DNA of 64,000 nt from Neobacillus notoginsengisoli (GCF_003515685.1 NZ_QWEG01000003.1:62001-126000); one strand, 5' to 3'. Counted from the first letter of the stretch, positions 35,096 to 43,980 are shown. Notes: generated by a model not told the origin, from the sequence alone. Program-made: numbers and translations.

Positions 35096-35118
35096 CTTTT
35101 TGCCAATGAGGAGGATAA

Positions 35119-35820
35119 ATGGTGGTGGAAATGCATACCCGGGCGCAAATAGAAACGTATCTTGAGCACTATCGGTTGCAAGACGTTTTCAATGAAAAGC
35201 TAGTCCCGTATATAAGATTGTACAGATTTGGACAGGGCGAACTAATCTGTCCACAAGGAGACCTTTCTGAAAACCTGTATGTGCTTGTCGATGGAAAAAT
35301 TAAGATTTTCACCACCTCCCCGGAAGGCAGGACCTTGATTCTTTCGTTTAGAAACCCAATTGAGATCATCGGGGATATGGAATATATCCATGGCGGGAAC
35401 ATTATTAACACAGTCCAAGCAGTAACCCCCACAATCTTTCTCGGAATTCATTACAATTGGCTGAACAAATTTGCTGATGGCCACGCGCCGTTCCTTAGGT
35501 TCATGCTAGATATTATCACCGAAAAGTTTTACACCAATCAACATTCGCAAAATTTTAACTTGATGTACCCGGTCGAGGTCAGGCTGGCCAGCTATCTTCT
35601 ATCTGTATCGTTCGATGAAACCGATGCGTCGTTCAACGGACAGTTGACCACCGCCGAGTTGGCGGATGCCGCGAACCTAATCGGGACAAGTTATCGGCAT
35701 ATGAACCGGGTGCTGAAGAAATTTTGTGATGAGGGGCTTGTTACGCGCAAAAAAGGCCTGCTCAAAATCATCAACCGGGAGTGCCTGCAAAAGGTGGCCA
35801 CCCGGAATATATATGAGTAG
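35119..35820 (+). CDS. Crp/Fnr-family regulator (YeiL-like)
   Basis: The 233-residue protein has an N-terminal cyclic-nucleotide-binding-like beta roll (FGQGELICPQGDLSENLYVLVDGKI in part). The C-terminal winged helix-turn-helix includes LTTAELADAANLIGTSYRHMNRVL. The full cAMP phosphate cassette is not obvious, so another effector or none is likely. ATG 35119 follows GAGGAGGA. It lies between two YdcZ transporter genes and probably controls them. Confidence 0.9.
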   Translation: MVVEMHTRAQIETYLEHYRLQDVFNEKLVPYIRLYRFGQGELICPQGDLSENLYVLVDGKIKIFTTSPEGRTLILSFRNPIEIIGDMEYIHGGNIINTVQAVTPTIFLGIHYNWLNKFADGHAPFLRFMLDIITEKFYTNQHSQNFNLMYPVEVRLASYLLSVSFDETDASFNGQLTTAELADAANLIGTSYRHMNRVLKKFCDEGLVTRKKGLLKIINRECLQKVATRNIYE

Positions 35821-35868
35821 GCGAAGACAATATGTAAAGATCGCAGCGATCCAGGGAGGTAGCAATAC

Positions 35869-36333
35869 ATGATTACAGGCATTTTCATGGCCGTTTTGTG
35901 CGGAGCTTTAGTTAGCATCCAAAATATATTTAACAGCAAGGTGAGCGACCGGGCGGGAACCATTTCAACGACCGCGCTTGTTTTGTGTCTCGGTTTTCTT
36001 GCATCGTTTGCCCTTGGACTGCTGTTTGAAGGCAAAGACATGTTTGAACTGCCAGCCATGCAGACATGGTATTATTTTAGTGGAATGATTGGCGTTGGCG
36101 TTGTCGTCTGCATTGTCCAGGCAATCAACCGACTTGGGCCAACGTTTGCCATTTCGATTGTGATGGTGTCACAGCTCGTTTTAGCTTTAGTTTGGGATTC
36201 AATGGGTTGGATGGGGCTTGAAAAGGTACCCTTCACTTCGAAGCATCTAATTGGCGTTCTGGTCATTGTCGCCGGAATCCTTGTCTTTAAATTCGGCGGC
36301 CTGAGCGGGAAAGAAAGCCCCAAGCGTGCATGA
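35869..36333 (+). CDS. YdcZ-family DMT transporter subunit 2
   Basis: The 154-residue membrane protein is a YdcZ paralog (GIFMAVLCGALVSIQNIFNSK, FAISIVMVSQLVLALVWDSMG). It has about five helices. ATG 35869 follows GGGAGG. Together with the gene at 34670 it probably forms a two-component exporter, with the Crp-like protein between them as regulator. Confidence 0.88.
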   Translation: MITGIFMAVLCGALVSIQNIFNSKVSDRAGTISTTALVLCLGFLASFALGLLFEGKDMFELPAMQTWYYFSGMIGVGVVVCIVQAINRLGPTFAISIVMVSQLVLALVWDSMGWMGLEKVPFTSKHLIGVLVIVAGILVFKFGGLSGKESPKRA

Positions 36334-36421
36334 CTCCGTGCAAAAGTCAGACCCTAATTCATTTGTGGCTGGACAACCTTCATTGACCATTCTTTTTCAA
36401 AAATATCTGCCCAAGAAGAAA

Positions 36422-36454
36422 GGCTGCCGCGCATTCAATTATCGCGGCAGCCTA
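36422..36454. terminator. Bidirectional terminator
   Basis: GGCTGCCGCG and CGCGGCAGCC form a perfect 10-bp stem. TTTC-type tracts on the minus side and TATTCTTTGTTTT on the plus side serve both the YdcZ gene and the small minus-strand gene, whose stop it overlaps. Confidence 0.85.
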
Positions 36455-36622
36455 TTCTTTGTTTTTTTTGCATAATGCAGTGTTTTCAATAGATACAATT
36501 GTATGTTTCTTTTCAAGATCAAAAACGGCTTGATAAATATCTGAAATCCGATCACCCATTATTTTAATCGATTCAAAGTTATTTTCATTTTTATTCATAT
36601 ACGTTATTAAGTATTGCGGCAT
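36452..36622 (-). CDS. Small 56-residue protein, unknown function
   Basis: On the minus strand GGGAGGAATATAA leads into ATG at 36622. The protein starts MPQYLITYMNKNENNFESIK and ends LCKKNKE, with a stop at 36452-36454 that runs into the terminator stem. The good ribosome site, tight terminator and protein-like composition support a real gene despite its size. I recognise no family. Confidence 0.7.
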   Translation of the reverse strand: MPQYLITYMNKNENNFESIKIMGDRISDIYQAVFDLEKKHTIVSIENTALCKKNKE

Positions 36623-36885
36623 TTATATTCCTCCCGTTGGGTCTGGTTAGCCAGTCTATTACCCTTTAACCTTTACCCTAAGTTATCAAGGAGTAACTTT
36701 CAAAGGACAGATTTTCAACTTTTGCAAAAGAGGGAGAGAATCACTATCATCGACATTTTTTTTCATGGTAAACTGTATTATAGAAATCTTAGAATAATAT
36801 AAACAGAAACAGCACCGGCTATTTTAACGCGGGCAGCGTGGGGATATGGCAAAAGGTAAGCCTGTTTTTAAGGGAGTGTCGGTTT

Positions 36886-37794
36886 ATGCGTGCAAAAGGG
36901 CTTGCCATGATTTTGGCTGGGGCAATGTTATGGGGGACGACCGGGCCCTTGATGGAATGGATGTTAACAGAAACAGGAGTAAGCGTTCCATTTCTTCTAG
37001 CCATCCGTATGGCGGTTGCCGGTGTTTTATTATTGACGTCATTGGCTGTGGCAAAAAAGCAGATTTTCAATGTGTGGAAAAACCGTTACTGGGCGCAGCA
37101 ATTAGTCATATTCAGCATTTTCGGGATGCTTGGCATCCAATATACATTTGTCGCCGCGATCCATGCGAGTAACGCGGTTATGGCAACATTGATGCAGTTT
37201 TCAGCACCGATTTTTATCATCATCTTTGTTTCAGTGAAAGCGAGGAAATTTCCGCCCGCCTATCAGGTAGTCGGAATTCTTGGCACGCTGGCGGGACTAT
37301 TCCTGCTTTTGACAAACGGATCTTTCAATAATCTGCTCGTCAGCAATGAGGCATTGATCTGGGGACTGCTCTTGGGACTGGCGTTCACGATTTATACGCT
37401 TCATCCGATTAGGCTTATGAATGAATGGGGCGTGTTAACTGTTGTCGGCTGGGGCATGTTTTTAGCAGGGGGCATTTTATCCATTGCGGGCAGGGTATGG
37501 CAGTCTGATGAATGGAATGTTTTTGCCGAGCCAAAGCTGTTTGGCATGATGGCCGTCTTGATTGTCTTCGGGACACTCGCATTTGTCCTGTTCCTCGGCA
37601 GCCTGAAGTATATCACCCCGGTTGAAAACAGCGTGCTATCCAGCATCGAGCCATTAACAGCGATGATTGTCTCTGTGTTCTGGCTCGGGGTGATGCTAAA
37701 AGGGATTCAGATGCTGGGCGCGGCGCTTATGTTGATTTTTGTAATTCGGTTATCGTTGGGGAACCGCCAGGAACAAGTGAACGTAAAACAGTAA
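36886..37794 (+). CDS. EamA/DMT-family transporter
   Basis: The 302-residue protein has ten membrane helices in two EamA repeats (AGAMLWGTTGPLMEWML; later NSVLSSIEPLTAMIVSVFWLG, the family hallmark). The start ATG 36886 follows AAGGGAGTG; an upstream frame from 36838 lacks a site. It probably exports a small metabolite or amino acid across the membrane; the substrate is unknown. Confidence 0.9.
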   Translation: MRAKGLAMILAGAMLWGTTGPLMEWMLTETGVSVPFLLAIRMAVAGVLLLTSLAVAKKQIFNVWKNRYWAQQLVIFSIFGMLGIQYTFVAAIHASNAVMATLMQFSAPIFIIIFVSVKARKFPPAYQVVGILGTLAGLFLLLTNGSFNNLLVSNEALIWGLLLGLAFTIYTLHPIRLMNEWGVLTVVGWGMFLAGGILSIAGRVWQSDEWNVFAEPKLFGMMAVLIVFGTLAFVLFLGSLKYITPVENSVLSSIEPLTAMIVSVFWLGVMLKGIQMLGAALMLIFVIRLSLGNRQEQVNVKQ

Positions 37795-37852
37795 GGAATT
37801 TTCTTTTTTGCGAAGTGGGCTTGTCCGATTTAAAATGATACTTTCTTACATT

Positions 37853-38473
37853 TCATAGCGGTAGCCGTGTGCTGATTGGATAAAGCTCTCCATTTTTGGC
37901 AAATGATATTCTGCCTGTTTCCTCTGATACGACCAGGACAAGGGCATCGCTTTGTTCAGTTAAACCTAAAGCAGCCCTGTGGCGTGTGCCGATTTTTTTA
38001 TCACCTGTAAATCTGCTTGAAAGCGGGAGGACATTTGCTGCCGAATCAATCTGATTATTATTTACCATAACAGCACCATCATGGAGTGGGTTACCAGGGA
38101 AAAAAATCGATTCTATTAATGAATGGGTTAACTCGGCCCGTATCGGGATACCCGGTTTAATCAATGATTCAAGAGAGTCTGCTCGTTGAATTACAATTAA
38201 GCCTCCATGTCTTACTTTAGACATGTTTTGTATAGACATGGATAATTCAGGGTATTTGTTCGTAAAAGGAGCCATGTAACAGTTTAAATAGAAAGTAGCA
38301 GCTTTCATTTCAATATTTACGAATTTTTCCTTTATTTTTTCTAAATTACTAAGAACGCACTGGGTTCCATGATCCATCGCTTCAAGGTTATTCTCTAGAG
38401 CCGTTAAGACTTGTCGTATATCCTCTTTCAAAGACTTTTTTAGCGGGGAAAAATCGCAATTTATATGATCCAT
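37853..38473 (-). CDS. cdaS: Sporulation-specific diadenylate cyclase
   Basis: The 206-residue protein matches CdaS (YojJ): an N-terminal helical regulatory part (about residues 1-60) and a DAC domain with catalytic DGA in NPLHDGAVMV and RHR in GTRHRAALGL. It makes c-di-AMP from two ATP in the forespore. AAAAAGGAGG precedes the ATG at 38473. The gene is monocistronic. Possible forespore sigma-factor elements upstream are too vague to call. Confidence 0.94.
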   Translation of the reverse strand: MDHINCDFSPLKKSLKEDIRQVLTALENNLEAMDHGTQCVLSNLEKIKEKFVNIEMKAATFYLNCYMAPFTNKYPELSMSIQNMSKVRHGGLIVIQRADSLESLIKPGIPIRAELTHSLIESIFFPGNPLHDGAVMVNNNQIDSAANVLPLSSRFTGDKKIGTRHRAALGLTEQSDALVLVVSEETGRISFAKNGELYPISTRLPL

Positions 38474-38638
38474 TGGGGCAAACCTCCTTTTTCTATGGTT
38501 GTCTACATCTTTCTTATTTATTCGCCTTTATAAAAGCCTGATTTCTCGGTGTTGTTTGAAAGAGATTAGTTTTAGGTACTTTTAAAACCTGCAAAGAGGG
38601 AATCAATCATCAAAAGCTTGATTTACACACTATGCAAG

Positions 38639-38673
38639 AAGCGAATTCTTTGATAAAAGGAATTCGCTTTTTA
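38639..38673. terminator. Hairpin with T run in the cdaS-ankyrin gap
   Basis: AAGCGAATTC pairs with GAATTCGCTT, followed by TTTTT on the plus strand. The gap 38474-38867 also has a TTTTGCAAAA palindrome at 38734-38743 and GATATAAT just after it, a plausible -10 for the ankyrin gene. Confidence 0.7.
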
Positions 38674-38867
38674 TGTTTTTAATCGTTTATGGTCGGCACT
38701 CCTCGATCTAAAAATACTGACTTGTGACTTTCTTTTTGCAAAAGGATATAATCCCCTTTAAAATGTATTAACTGTGTTGCTGTTAAACCATTTTATGACC
38801 GTTCCAATTAATAGAAAGAGCCAACATCAACATAGCTTTAGTTGAAAGGGAAGGGCGGTTTGTTCAA

Positions 38868-39575
38868 ATGAAGAGACTGGCAGGTTTTGCCGCTTGTTTT
38901 ATCTTTTTGCTGGGCTGCAGTCCAGATGAGGAAAGCCGTCCGGTTGAAACAGAAAAGGAGAATGCAGTAGTGAGTAAAGATTTAAATGTACAGTTGCTCC
39001 GGGCAGCTGAGCATGGAGATTTAGAAGAACTTAAAAGCCTTATTGAGAAAGGCTCAGAAGTAAACGTCCAGGACTCTGAGGGCCGAACAGCTGCAATGAT
39101 CGCAACCTATAATCATAATGTTGAAGCAGCGAGGATGTTAATCGAAGCAGGAGCGGACGTGAATATCCAAGACCACATGAAAAATAATCCGTTCCTTTAT
39201 GCCGGAGCGGAAGGATATATCGAGATTTTGAAACTCACGATTCAAGCCGGCGCCGACCCGCACATCACGAATCGATATGGAGGAGTCGCGCTAATTCCTG
39301 CGGCGGAACATGGGTATGTCGATGTTGTTAAGCTGCTCTTGAACGAGACCGATATCGATGTAAACCACATCAACAATCTCGGTTGGACCGCGTTGATCGA
39401 AGCGATTATTTTAAACAACGGTGGTAAGAAACAGCAAGAAACAATTAAGCTGTTGATTGAACATGGCGCGGATGTGAATATTCCGGACGGGGATGGCGTG
39501 ACACCGCTTGAACATGCGAGGAATAAAGGGTTCAAAGAAATCGAGGAAATTTTGTTGGCGGCTGGGGCGAAGTAA
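38868..39575 (+). CDS. Ankyrin-repeat lipoprotein
   Basis: The 235-residue protein has a lipobox (FIFLLGCSPDE), so it is anchored outside the cell. Five or six ankyrin repeats follow (GDLEELKSLIEKGSEVNVQD; VEAARMLIEAGADVNIQD; YVDVVKLLLNE; TIKLLIEHGADVNIPDGDG). Ankyrin repeats bind proteins; the partner is unknown. Start is ATG 38868 with GGGAAGGG upstream at longer than usual spacing. Confidence 0.9.
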   Translation: MKRLAGFAACFIFLLGCSPDEESRPVETEKENAVVSKDLNVQLLRAAEHGDLEELKSLIEKGSEVNVQDSEGRTAAMIATYNHNVEAARMLIEAGADVNIQDHMKNNPFLYAGAEGYIEILKLTIQAGADPHITNRYGGVALIPAAEHGYVDVVKLLLNETDIDVNHINNLGWTALIEAIILNNGGKKQQETIKLLIEHGADVNIPDGDGVTPLEHARNKGFKEIEEILLAAGAK

Positions 39576-39625
39576 GGAAGAAAAGATTGTATACTGAATG
39601 CAAATGAGCGTAAAGGAGCTTATTT

Positions 39626-40030
39626 ATGCAAAACTTATCCTATACTTCCCAGCATCCTGTTGGTTTTAGCCAAGTGCTGTCACTCTATGAAGCCCTCAGC
39701 TGGAATTCGCTGAATTTGAGTACCGGTGACTTGAAAAAGATGTGCAGGCAGAGCTGGTATGTCGTTTATGCTTATGACACGGAGAATCTGGTTGGGATGG
39801 GCCGGGTCATTTCGGATGGGGTCATTACTGGGGTCATTTGTGGAGTTGGCGTCCATCCTGACTACCAATCTGCAGGAATCGGCACGGAAATAATGAAAAG
39901 GCTCAGCAGCCACTGCGAGAAAAACGGGGTCATCCCACAGCTAATGTGCGTTGAAAGCCTTGAGCCGTATTATGAAAAGCTGGGTTTTGAAAAATTTACG
40001 ATTGGGATGAGAAAGAACATTGTCCGATAG
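39626..40030 (+). CDS. GNAT-family acetyltransferase
   Basis: The 134-residue protein has the GNAT acetyl-CoA site (GVGVHPDYQSAGIGTEIMKRL, residues about 73-93, the R/Q-x-x-G-x-G/A motif as QSAGIG) and the C-terminal strand pattern PYYEKLGFEKF. Substrate unknown. ATG 39626 follows AAAGGAG. It may be read from the ankyrin gene's promoter, 50 bases downstream of it. Confidence 0.9.
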   Translation: MQNLSYTSQHPVGFSQVLSLYEALSWNSLNLSTGDLKKMCRQSWYVVYAYDTENLVGMGRVISDGVITGVICGVGVHPDYQSAGIGTEIMKRLSSHCEKNGVIPQLMCVESLEPYYEKLGFEKFTIGMRKNIVR

Positions 40031-40074
40031 GCGGATTGCATATAAGGAATTGCTTTTGCGCATCCGAGTTCTGC

Positions 40075-40620
40075 GTGACAACCAACTCGGTTTTTCGCTG
40101 TTTGTTGTCACTCATCCAAGCTTTGCATGACAACCAAATCGTTTTTTTGCTGTTTGTTGTCACTCATCCAAGCTTTGCATGACAACCAAATCGGTTTTTC
40201 GCTGTTTGTTGTCACTCATCCATGCTTTGCATGACAACCAAATCGGTTTTTCGCTGTTTGTTGTCACTCATCCATGCTTTGCGTGACAACCAAATCGTTT
40301 TTTTGCTGTTTGTTGTCACTCAACCGGGCTTTGCGTGACAACCAAATCGGTTTTTCACTGTTTGTTGTCACTCATCCAAGCTTTGTGTGACAACCAACTC
40401 GTTTTTTTGCTGTTTGTTGTCACTCAACCGGGCTTTGCGTGACAACAAACTCGGTTTTTCACTGTTTGTTGTCACTCATCCATGCTTTGCGTGACAACCA
40501 ACTCGGTTTTTCGCTGTTTGTTGTCACTCATCCATGCTTTGTGTGACAACCAAACCGATTTTTCGCTAGTTGTTGTCACTCATCCGACCTTTGCGTGACA
40601 GCTCTCCTTCATTTAAAATG
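40075..40620. repeat. 52-bp tandem array B (ten units plus a half unit)
   Basis: TTTGTTGTCA begins at 40101, 40153, 40205, 40257, 40309, 40361, 40413, 40465 and 40517, with a variant at 40569: the period is exactly 52 bp throughout. A half unit (GCGTGACAACCAACTCGG) precedes. Each unit has TTGTCAC pairing with GTGACAA across 15 bases, with TTTG/CAAA pairing beyond a one-base bulge. Substitutions fall mostly in the loop (CCATGC, CCAAGC, CCGGGC). Sequence is unrelated to array A but the unit length is the same. The array lies between converging genes. Confidence 0.95.
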
Positions 40621-40684
40621 GTTTCTGTCGCAGTACATGTAATAATGATGAAAACACACGTGATTATATTGAGGACACAAAAAT

Positions 40685-40722
40685 GGCAGCTTCCGAATCC
40701 CGGAGGCCGCCTTTTCTTTTGC
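40685..40722. terminator. Bidirectional terminator of the S66 peptidase gene
   Basis: GGCAGCTTCCG pairs with CGGAGGCCGCC with one mismatch. AAAAATGG (minus-strand T run) and TTTTCTTTT flank it. TTTTGCAAAA is at 40717-40726. Confidence 0.75.
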
Positions 40723-40730
40723 AAAAAAAA

Positions 40731-41744
40731 TCATTTAAAAATCTGCCTGACGATTCCCGCGCCGTTTTCAGCCTCTACTTCGGCATACGCCCCGTTGATG
40801 AACGTGATTTGCGGAGGGACGTGGCCGCAGTCGATATCAAACATAATCGGAATCCGCAAATCTTCATACAATTCATTGTAAACATCTTCAATTGTATAGT
40901 TTTCGACCGGGTCGTTTGCCGGGCTGCGACCGAACAGAATGCCCGAACAGTTGTTAAACCAGCCGGCCAACTTCATTTGAACGAGCGTCCGTCTCAAGTC
41001 CGTTGTATTCATCGAGCAGTTCTCAAAATACCAGATCACAGGCTCACCGGGAATATGGGACTCTCGGAATTTCCTAATATCTCCGAAGGGCGTCCCGATC
41101 AGATGCCTAATAATATCGATGCATCCGCCGAGAAGCCTGCCGCTCATTTCCACCCGGCCTTTAGGAATAAATCTCCAGACAGTCGGCTCGGTCAGATGAA
41201 AAACGCATGGCGATGGATTATCATGGCGCCATTCCTTCTGGTATTTATTCGAGGAAGTCTGGATGATGACAGAACTCTTACCCGTCGAAAGGACCGTTTC
41301 CCACATCGCCGTCGTCGGATCAGCAAATTCTCCCCTTAGATCAACAAGATTTGTACCGTGCGCGGTCGCAATGCCGGTTCTTAAGGTTATGGCGAGGAGA
41401 AGCGCGCTAGTATCGGAATAGCCGAGCACCCACTTGCTTTTCATACTAGCAAAATCAAGCTTATCAAGAATTTCAATCAAAAGTTCTCCGCCCCATGGGG
41501 GAATGATGGCATCAACACGCTCATTCGACATAAATGCCATAAATTCTTCCGCCCGTACCGATGCCGAGGCTGACCTCGTTTTTTCGTCAGTCCGGACCGT
41601 GTCACCACAAACAACCTGGTAGCCCATTCGCTCAAGTCGTTCAACTGCCTGATGGACGATTTGATGAAGTTCCTTGGGTACGCCTGATGAAGGTGCAGTG
41701 ACTCCAATGGTTGCGCCCTTCGGCAAAGTCGGATAGCTAATCAT
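40731..41744 (-). CDS. S66-family LD-carboxypeptidase (LdcA/MccF-like)
   Basis: The 337-residue protein has the serine-peptidase triad pattern of family S66: nucleophile in GYSDTSALL, glutamate in YFENCSMNT and histidine in DCGHVPPQ. Members cleave L,D-peptide bonds in recycled peptidoglycan or inactivate microcin-C-type compounds; which applies here is not clear. AAAGGAGG precedes the ATG at 41744. No signal peptide is visible, so it acts in the cytoplasm. Confidence 0.92.
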   Translation of the reverse strand: MISYPTLPKGATIGVTAPSSGVPKELHQIVHQAVERLERMGYQVVCGDTVRTDEKTRSASASVRAEEFMAFMSNERVDAIIPPWGGELLIEILDKLDFASMKSKWVLGYSDTSALLLAITLRTGIATAHGTNLVDLRGEFADPTTAMWETVLSTGKSSVIIQTSSNKYQKEWRHDNPSPCVFHLTEPTVWRFIPKGRVEMSGRLLGGCIDIIRHLIGTPFGDIRKFRESHIPGEPVIWYFENCSMNTTDLRRTLVQMKLAGWFNNCSGILFGRSPANDPVENYTIEDVYNELYEDLRIPIMFDIDCGHVPPQITFINGAYAEVEAENGAGIVRQIFK

Positions 41745-41876
41745 CTGCTTCCTCCTTTCTGTAAAATAACTATTTCAAAAATCCGGGTGTTAGTCTATTC
41801 TGATAATAAGAGGATAACACACCTGATTCTGGATGATGAGGGTTTTTTTGCAAAAGAGAAGTTGGGAGGGGTAGGG

Positions 41877-42413
41877 GTGTTCAAAAATATCATTACAGCG
41901 GAGGAGCAATTCCAAGAACTCCAACAGGAGATTGGCTTACCAAGCGAACGGTCGGCTAAAAAGGTAAAACGGAAACTCGATGAACAGGCAAAGAAATTTA
42001 TCGTAAAATCACCTTTTTTAACTTTGGCAACGTCAAATGCTGATGGAAGGTGCGATGTTTCTCCAAAAGGCGACGCGCCCGGTTTCGTCTGCATCCTTGA
42101 TGACAATCACTTGTTTATCCCGGAACGGCGCGGGAACAGAAGAATGGACTCGGTGCAAAATATTTTATCAAACGCGAATGTCGGCCTTCTTTTTCTCGTT
42201 CCAGGTATGGAAGAGGGGTTAAGGGTAAACGGCCAGGCGTTCATTTGCCGTGATCCTGAACTTCTTGAAAAGACAGCCGCGGATGGAGTGCCGCCTCTGT
42301 TTGGGATTGGCGTGAAGGTTGAGGAATGCTTTTCCCATTATTCAAAAGCTTTTTACCGCTCAGGGCTTTGGGAAAGTGAATCCAGCAAGAAGAGTAAAGT
42401 CGAATCCGTATAA
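41877..42413 (+). CDS. Pyridoxamine-5'-phosphate-oxidase-like FMN protein
   Basis: From GTG 41877, behind GGGAGGGG, the protein has 178 residues. The flavin-binding split barrel is seen in FLTLATSNADGRCDVSPKGD and RRGNRRMDSVQNIL. Members of this subfamily bind FMN or F420; the substrate is unknown. The upstream in-frame extension from 41787 contains a TTTTGCAAAA palindrome in its DNA and lacks a ribosome site. Confidence 0.88.
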   Translation: MFKNIITAEEQFQELQQEIGLPSERSAKKVKRKLDEQAKKFIVKSPFLTLATSNADGRCDVSPKGDAPGFVCILDDNHLFIPERRGNRRMDSVQNILSNANVGLLFLVPGMEEGLRVNGQAFICRDPELLEKTAADGVPPLFGIGVKVEECFSHYSKAFYRSGLWESESSKKSKVESV

Positions 42414-42460
42414 TATCCATTTTCGAAACAGCCAACTTATAGGCAAAGGAGAGAACGTTC

Positions 42461-42733
42461 GTGCGGTTTAAGGGATTTTTTGGAATGATCGTGTTAGCGG
42501 TGCTGAGCGTCTTGCTTTTGGAAAAAGGAAGGAACTTGACGGACTTGGCCCATACGGTTGGCGGGCATAGGATTGGCATTACTTTCCTGGGTCTGGAAGT
42601 TGATGACAAGGTTCCCGCTAGAGACATCCACAGTTATGCGGCAGGCTTTATGCTAACCGGGTTGGCTGTTCTAGCGAGCACCCTCATTATGGGCTTTAGG
42701 CTTTTTTCTGTGAACCGGATAAACGAATCATAA
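42461..42733 (+). CDS. Small two-helix membrane protein, unknown
   Basis: The 90-residue protein (GTG 42461 after AGGAGAG) has hydrophobic segments at residues 6-20 and about 60-80, with a soluble middle. No family is recognised. It is followed closely by the phosphatase gene and is probably in the same transcript. Confidence 0.7.
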   Translation: MRFKGFFGMIVLAVLSVLLLEKGRNLTDLAHTVGGHRIGITFLGLEVDDKVPARDIHSYAAGFMLTGLAVLASTLIMGFRLFSVNRINES

Positions 42734-42751
42734 CTGTCACGGGGGTAAGAC

Positions 42752-43360
42752 ATGGAATTACTTTTGATTCGCCACGGACAATCGGAGGCTGATTTGCTTG
42801 GCGTGCTCGAAGGCCGAGCGGATTTTCCGCTTACTGAGTTGGGCAGGGAACAGGCTCGGAAATTGGCGATTTATCTAAATGGGGCTATGCGCCCGGAGAA
42901 GATTATCGCCAGCCCATTAAAACGGGCGCCCGGTACGGCGCGAATTTTGCGAGATGTAACGGGTGCCGAATTAGAGGTCGATCCATTATTAATGGAATTC
43001 AATAATGGGGTTCTGGCAGGAATGCCAAAAGAAGTAGCGGCAGTTCAGTATCCATTGCATCCGGAAGGCCGCCCAGCGCATATTCCAATTCAAGACGGGG
43101 AATCGGAGTTGGAATTTCGGTTTCGCGCGGAAGCTTTTTTGCAAAAAACACTTACAGAAAATCAGAACGCAAACAGAGTGGCCGTTGTTTCTCACGGAGG
43201 GTTGATTTCAAAATTTCTTCAGGCATTTATGAATATGCCTGCCATCAATGGGTTCGGTTTTCCAACAGCAGATACAGGATTCCATCTGCTTGAGATAAAC
43301 GAACAAGAGCGATTAATTTGGAAATTGAACAGCGAGGAGCACCTCGGGGGTTTACGTTGA
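42752..43360 (+). CDS. Histidine phosphatase family protein
   Basis: The 202-residue protein has the catalytic RHG in LLLIRHGQSEAD and the second histidine in VVSHGGLISKF, with ASPLKRAPGTA in between: the phosphoglycerate-mutase-like phosphatase fold. Substrate is unknown. ATG 42752 follows GGGGGTAAG. Its end overlaps the acyltransferase leader. A TTTTGCAAAA palindrome encodes part of AFLQKT. Confidence 0.92.
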   Translation: MELLLIRHGQSEADLLGVLEGRADFPLTELGREQARKLAIYLNGAMRPEKIIASPLKRAPGTARILRDVTGAELEVDPLLMEFNNGVLAGMPKEVAAVQYPLHPEGRPAHIPIQDGESELEFRFRAEAFLQKTLTENQNANRVAVVSHGGLISKFLQAFMNMPAINGFGFPTADTGFHLLEINEQERLIWKLNSEEHLGGLR

Positions 43361-43395
43361 TTACAAAGGTTAATAGTTTTGGAGGGTTAAATTCA

Positions 43396-43980
43396 TTGTA
43401 TCAGCAAGTTGGATATTTACTTAAAGGGGTTCTGCGCCTTTTCAGCAGAACGAAGGTCTTCAACAAAGAAGTGCTTCCCGAAAGCGGCGGGTATGTCATT
43501 GCCTGCACGCATACGGGCTGGGTCGATATATTCGCGCTAGGGACGTCTGTTTTGCCAAAAGAGATTCATTATATGGCAAAAAAGCAATTGTTCCAGAACC
43601 GGTTAATCGGCTGGACGCTCAGGAATTTGAACGCATTTCCAGTCGACCGGGATAAGCCTGGTCCCAGTGTGTTGAAAATTCCGCAGCGGCTTTTGGCAAA
43701 AGGGGAGGTAGTCGGCATTTTTCCAAGCGGAACCAGGGTGACCGAGCAGGCTGAATTAAAACAAGGCGCGATTACAATTGCGATGCGTTCGCAAGTTCCG
43801 ATCATTCCTGCCGCTTATTCAGGGCCAAATACTTTCAAAGAGCTTTTCACATTTCAAAAATCGAGGCTGATTTTAGGCGAGCCCATCCTCATTCCCTCTT
43901 CAGCTCGGGAGGAACGGGATACCTATACCCGCCTTCTTGAGGTTAAGATGAATGAGCTGCAAAAAAGAATTTCAGCATAA
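43396..43980 (+). CDS. 1-acyl-sn-glycerol-3-phosphate acyltransferase (PlsC-like)
   Basis: From TTG 43396, nine bases after GGAGGG, the protein has 194 residues. It has the acyltransferase block HTGWVD (HX4D) near residue 38 and FPSGTR, a variant of the usual FPEGTR. It would acylate lysophosphatidate at the membrane in phospholipid synthesis. The longer frame reading through the phosphatase gene is rejected. The Glu-to-Ser change in the second motif is found in some family members, so activity is still plausible. Confidence 0.88.
   Translation: MYQQVGYLLKGVLRLFSRTKVFNKEVLPESGGYVIACTHTGWVDIFALGTSVLPKEIHYMAKKQLFQNRLIGWTLRNLNAFPVDRDKPGPSVLKIPQRLLAKGEVVGIFPSGTRVTEQAELKQGAITIAMRSQVPIIPAAYSGPNTFKELFTFQKSRLILGEPILIPSSAREERDTYTRLLEVKMNELQKRISA

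Noticed and set aside
34498-35109. 203-residue plus-strand frame
   Set aside because: It is out of frame with the YdcZ gene it covers, whose ribosome site and membrane helices are clear.
36302-36350. Possible dispersed repeat around AAAAGTCAGACCC
   Set aside because: Only one copy is present in this window, so repeat status cannot be supported here.
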